From Prasinococcaceae sp. CCMP 1430 (taxonomy: Eukaryota > Prasinodermophyta > Palmophyllophyceae > Prasinococcales > Prasinococcaceae): 20,559 nucleotides of DNA. The number at the start of each line of letters is the position of its first letter. Position 1 is the first letter of the stretch. This document shows positions 18,442 to 20,559 of the stretch, piece by piece. Where the stretch lies: assembly GCA_013416795.1 (NCBI GenBank), contig RQSC01000031.1, positions 296,696-317,254 on the forward strand. The letters are read 5' to 3'. Under the pieces are notes generated by a model. It was not told where the DNA came from, ran no database searches, and saw only the letters and a list, made by a program, of their open reading frames with translations. The translations under genes were made by a program, and so were the position numbers.

Positions 18442-19147
18442 CTTTCGAGAGCATGCGACTGCTGCTGCACTTTGAGGCGCAATCTTTCGTACAGTACGCC
18501 TCGAAGTGCTCCTCTGACAGCAGCGCCACTCCATGCCGCGCCGCTACCCATAGACATGGGTAGTGCCACGCCGCGCCGCTCGTGCACGTGCCTGTTCGAG
18601 CGGTGCAGCGCACGCTTGCGCCCCCACGGCCGCAGTGTGCGCACGTCGTGGTCACCCCGTCGCACATCATGTCTTTACAGACTCGATGTGCGACGCCGCC
18701 ACGGCAGGCTTCCAGGGCACGCTCGTCGTGCACATCGTCGAACGCATACGGCGGCCCTTTGGCCGCCTCGTACGTAAGCCCGCAGAGGCAGCATGTGTCC
18801 GCCGCGCCGGATCCGCCCGCCGCGCCGGATCCGCCCGCCGCGCCGGATCCGCCCGCCGCGCCGACCGCTGCCGGGCAGCGCGCCGGCGACAGAGCTGGCA
18901 CGCCCAGCGCCGGCAGCTGCGACAGCGGCGTCGCTGCTGCCTCGCTGCGCCTTGCGCCGCAGAGCGCGGAGCTGGCGCTCCTCACGCTGCGCCTCGCGTA
19001 CGGGCGCCCTGCGCGAGCGCGCACGTGAGGAGCGCTCGCAGGCCCTGAGGATGTCGTCCATGAGGGGTGGCGGCGCGTGTGAGCGCCGCGGCGCGCACGA
19101 GTGACCCGCTTGTGCGCGGGGGGAGGGGGGGTATGGCCGCCCCCCAC
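18442..19147 (-). CDS. ePHD (extended PHD) zinc-finger exon, probable N-terminal part of the RecQ-RdRP gene (5' end unresolved)
   Basis: From about 18800 down to 18480 the minus strand encodes a zinc finger with the ePHD pattern found in PHF6, JADE and BRPF proteins. Numbered from the GTG at 19147, there is a first knuckle Cys119-x2-Cys122...His154-x2-Cys157. An atypical PHD half follows: Cys169-x2-Cys172, GGAS, Cys181, Cys188, His195-x2-Cys198 and further cysteines (219, 223, 227). ePHD modules bind nucleosomes, histone tails or nucleic acid. Upstream is an 18-bp repeat encoding GGSGAA units and then Ala/Arg-rich sequence of doubtful coding status. The frame is open to 19180 but has no ATG before the finger. 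An ATG at 19059-19061 (MDDILRACER...) opens a protein-like frame that is out of phase, so a small intron or a sequencing indel may lie between. The 3' end splices in phase to the RecQ exon. Confidence 0.7.
18801..18863. repeat. 18-bp tandem repeat, 3.5 copies, encoding GGSGAA units
   Basis: Three exact copies of GCCGCGCCGGATCCGCCC (18801-18854) plus a half copy. In the ePHD frame (minus) this encodes Gly-Gly-Ser-Gly-Ala-Ala repeats immediately before the zinc finger, which would act as a flexible linker. In the alternative minus frame it reads as Arg/Gly-rich repeats. Confidence 0.95.
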
Positions 19148-19523
19148 TTTTGTGCGCGCGCGCGCGCCCGCGCACCGCTGCTACTTGCGCGCGCAGCCCG
19201 CACGCTCCGACGCGACAGAGCGCTGAGTGGTTATTGATTTGATTGATTGATTGATTGCCAGCCGAGGTGACAGCGAGGTGATGGCGTTCAACGCGGCACG
19301 CACCTCCCAACTTATTGCAGCGCACCTATTTTCCGCCCGCAGCGGGGCGGGCGGGCGGTGCGCGCAGATATACGCGCGCGATTCCGTATCAAATCGAATG
19401 GGAGGGAACATGCTTCTTAAAAAATGGCAGCAAAAATGAGGTGCGCCCGCCGGGGCGGCAGCCGAGGGGCGCGGCGCGCCGGCAGCGCGGTCGGCAGCAG
19501 TGTCGAAGGGCGCCGGCTCGCGC
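19148..19523. other. Intergenic region: promoter side of the ePHD-RecQ-RdRP gene and 3' end of the translocator gene
   Basis: Apart from CG-rich alternating purine-pyrimidine stretches (GTGCGCGCGCGCGCG near 19152), this region is less GC-rich, with A-rich TTCTTAAAAAATGGCAGC near 19414. It should hold the 3' untranslated region of the translocator gene and upstream sequence of the ePHD-RecQ-RdRP gene. No gene is recognised. Confidence 0.5.
19234..19257. repeat. TTGA/GATT tetranucleotide microsatellite
   Basis: TTGATTTGATTGATTGATTGATTG: about four exact GATT units preceded by one interrupted unit, in the spacer between two leftward genes. Confidence 0.9.
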
Positions 19524-20559
19524 TCACGCCGCCGCGGGCTTGGGCGTGGCCTCCGGGCCAGGGCCGTCGTCCTTCGCGGGCGCGAGCGGCAGCAGCTTGG
19601 CGCGGCTGTACGCGTACGATCCCGCGATCGCCACGCACGTGCCCGACACCGACGCCGCGGTCACCGGCGTGCTGAAGAAGAGGATGGAGCTGAAGATGAT
19701 GAAGACGCGCTTCATGGTGTTGACCACGGCGTACGTGACGGGCTTGAGCGAGGTCAGCGCGCCATAGCTCGACATGTTGTACAGATGGTACGTGATACCG
19801 CCGCCGAGCACCAGGTGCGTCAGCTGCGCGGTGCCGACCTTGGCGGCGCCCTCCGCGAGCCCCGGCCCCCAGTTGTGGCCGTCGAAGAGGATGGCGCCGG
19901 GCAGCAGGAAGCACAGCGACAGCATCGTGATGCACCCGTACAGGTTGATGCCCGATATCTCAATGCCGTCGAGCAGCTTTTTGCTGACGATGGTGCGGGT
20001 CACCACCGCCAGGTTGGCCACGTTGGCCGTCACGAACGCCGCCGTCGAGAAGTTGAGCTCGGTTATGGCCGCCACTGACACGCCGGCCACCACCGGGATC
20101 AGGCTCAGCCACACCAGCGCGTGGAAGCGCTGCTTGAGCACGAGCGCGCACACCGCCACCGTGTAGAGCGGTTCGGCGCTCTTGATGACGTGGGTGAAGC
20201 TCACCGCCGACTTGGACAGCGCGAAGCACGTGCCCACGTGGTTGACCAGGTGGCAGAGCGCCACCGGCAGCAGCTTCTTCCAGAAGCCTTTGGGCAGCTT
20301 CGGAGGCTCGACCACGCGCGTCAACCACAGCAGCGCCATGAAGATGCCGCCGCACAGGAGCTCCATCGTGCACATGAACATGGGATAGGGAAAGGCATTG
20401 AGCACGGACTTGTTGTAGAGGTTGAAGGCGACGTTGAAGGTGTACCATGCGACGACGAACCCCACGAGCTTGAGGTTCACCCCCGCCAGCGGCCCCGCTT
20501 TGCCCTCCTCCTCCGCACCCCCCTCGCGCGCGCCGGCGACGGCCGCGCGCGGCGGCGCG
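19524..20559 (-). CDS. Plastid-type sugar-phosphate/phosphate translocator (TPT family), N-terminus outside window
   Basis: The frame ends at a stop at 19524-19526 and runs open to the right edge, so the N-terminus (with any plastid-targeting extension) is missing. The first candidate start in the window is GTG at 20480, which lies within the frame. Visible family features, numbered from there, are WYTFNVAFNLYNKSVLNAFPYP (12-33, helix 1), SFTHVIKSAEP (94-104), SKK (166-168), and the substrate-binding dibasic pair in NTMKRV (Lys257, Arg258) preceded by KPVTY. Eight to ten hydrophobic segments fit the drug/metabolite-transporter fold of these antiporters. They exchange phosphorylated three-, five- or six-carbon compounds for inorganic phosphate across plastid membranes. 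The variants SFTHVIKS and NTMKR resemble the glucose-6-phosphate/xylulose-5-phosphate branches, as I recall them, more than the classical triose-phosphate branch. The C-terminal tail is short, Pro/Ala-rich and hydrophilic. Family is sure; substrate is not. Confidence 0.92.
   Translation of the reverse strand, partial: APPRAAVAGAREGGAEEEGKAGPLAGVNLKLVGFVVAWYTFNVAFNLYNKSVLNAFPYPMFMCTMELLCGGIFMALLWLTRVVEPPKLPKGFWKKLLPVALCHLVNHVGTCFALSKSAVSFTHVIKSAEPLYTVAVCALVLKQRFHALVWLSLIPVVAGVSVAAITELNFSTAAFVTANVANLAVVTRTIVSKKLLDGIEISGINLYGCITMLSLCFLLPGAILFDGHNWGPGLAEGAAKVGTAQLTHLVLGGGITYHLYNMSSYGALTSLKPVTYAVVNTMKRVFIIFSSILFFSTPVTAASVSGTCVAIAGSYAYSRAKLLPLAPAKDDGPGPEATPKPAAA

Noticed and set aside
18801-18863. 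GGATCC (BamHI)-containing repeats as a cloning linker or vector artefact
   Set aside because: The 18-bp units blend into native GC-rich coding sequence with no adjoining vector-like sequence; natural tandem duplication is simpler.
1-20559. High-GC bacterial origin of the window
   Set aside because: Phase-correct GT-AG introns, PHD/ePHD, BTB-BACK, cellular RdRP, a PUT-type permease and a plastid translocator are all eukaryotic; genes are widely spaced with no ribosome-binding sites or operons.

Overview
This window looks like nuclear DNA from a GC-rich, photosynthetic, single-celled eukaryote. The evidence is long GC-rich frames mostly without ATG at their open 5' ends, two well-supported GT-AG introns, a plastid-type sugar-phosphate translocator, and a kinase of the thylakoid STN7/STN8 family. 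A haptophyte or another secondary-plastid alga is my best guess, but only a guess; a green alga is not excluded. I see no rRNA, tRNA, CRISPR array, prokaryotic operon or transposon.

Layout from left to right: (1) 1-2899 (+), an STN8-like protein kinase whose 5' end lies outside the window. It has one intron (551-801) and a long Ala/Glu coiled-coil tail. (2) 3346-4806 (-), an Ala/Glu/Gln-rich coiled-coil protein of unknown function. (3) 5304-7196 (-), a BTB/BACK protein with a C-terminal beta-rich domain. (4) 7310-8863 (+), an APC-superfamily amino acid/polyamine permease of the plant PUT type, head-to-head with gene 3 across about 113 bp that contains the window's only ambiguous base. (5) 9140-11161 (-), a protein with six EF-hands whose 5' end is unresolved. 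(6) 11735 to at least 18442 (-), a giant multidomain gene. (7) 19524 to the right edge (-), a triose-phosphate-translocator family protein cut off at its N-terminus.

The centrepiece is gene 6. One uninterrupted frame of 2176 codons encodes a RecQ-like helicase with the RecQ zinc cluster, then a canonical PHD finger, then a cellular (QDE-1/RDR-type) RNA-dependent RNA polymerase with the catalytic signature DFDGD. Just upstream, a 174-bp GT-AG intron with exactly matching phase appears to join this frame to an exon encoding an extended PHD (ePHD) zinc finger. The predicted order is ePHD - RecQ helicase - PHD - RdRP. In Neurospora, RNA silencing (quelling) and DNA-damage-induced small RNAs need two separate proteins: a RecQ helicase (QDE-3) and an RdRP (QDE-1). 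Here both activities, plus two chromatin-reader-like fingers and a basic stretch resembling a nuclear localisation signal, are in one polypeptide. This suggests a self-contained nuclear machine that opens DNA, reads chromatin marks and makes double-stranded RNA. I know of no described fusion of this kind, but I could not search for one.

The remaining genes look like independent housekeeping or cell-biology genes: plastid phosphorylation, metabolite transport across plastid membranes, amine uptake, calcium sensing and protein-protein adaptors. I see no sign that they work with gene 6.
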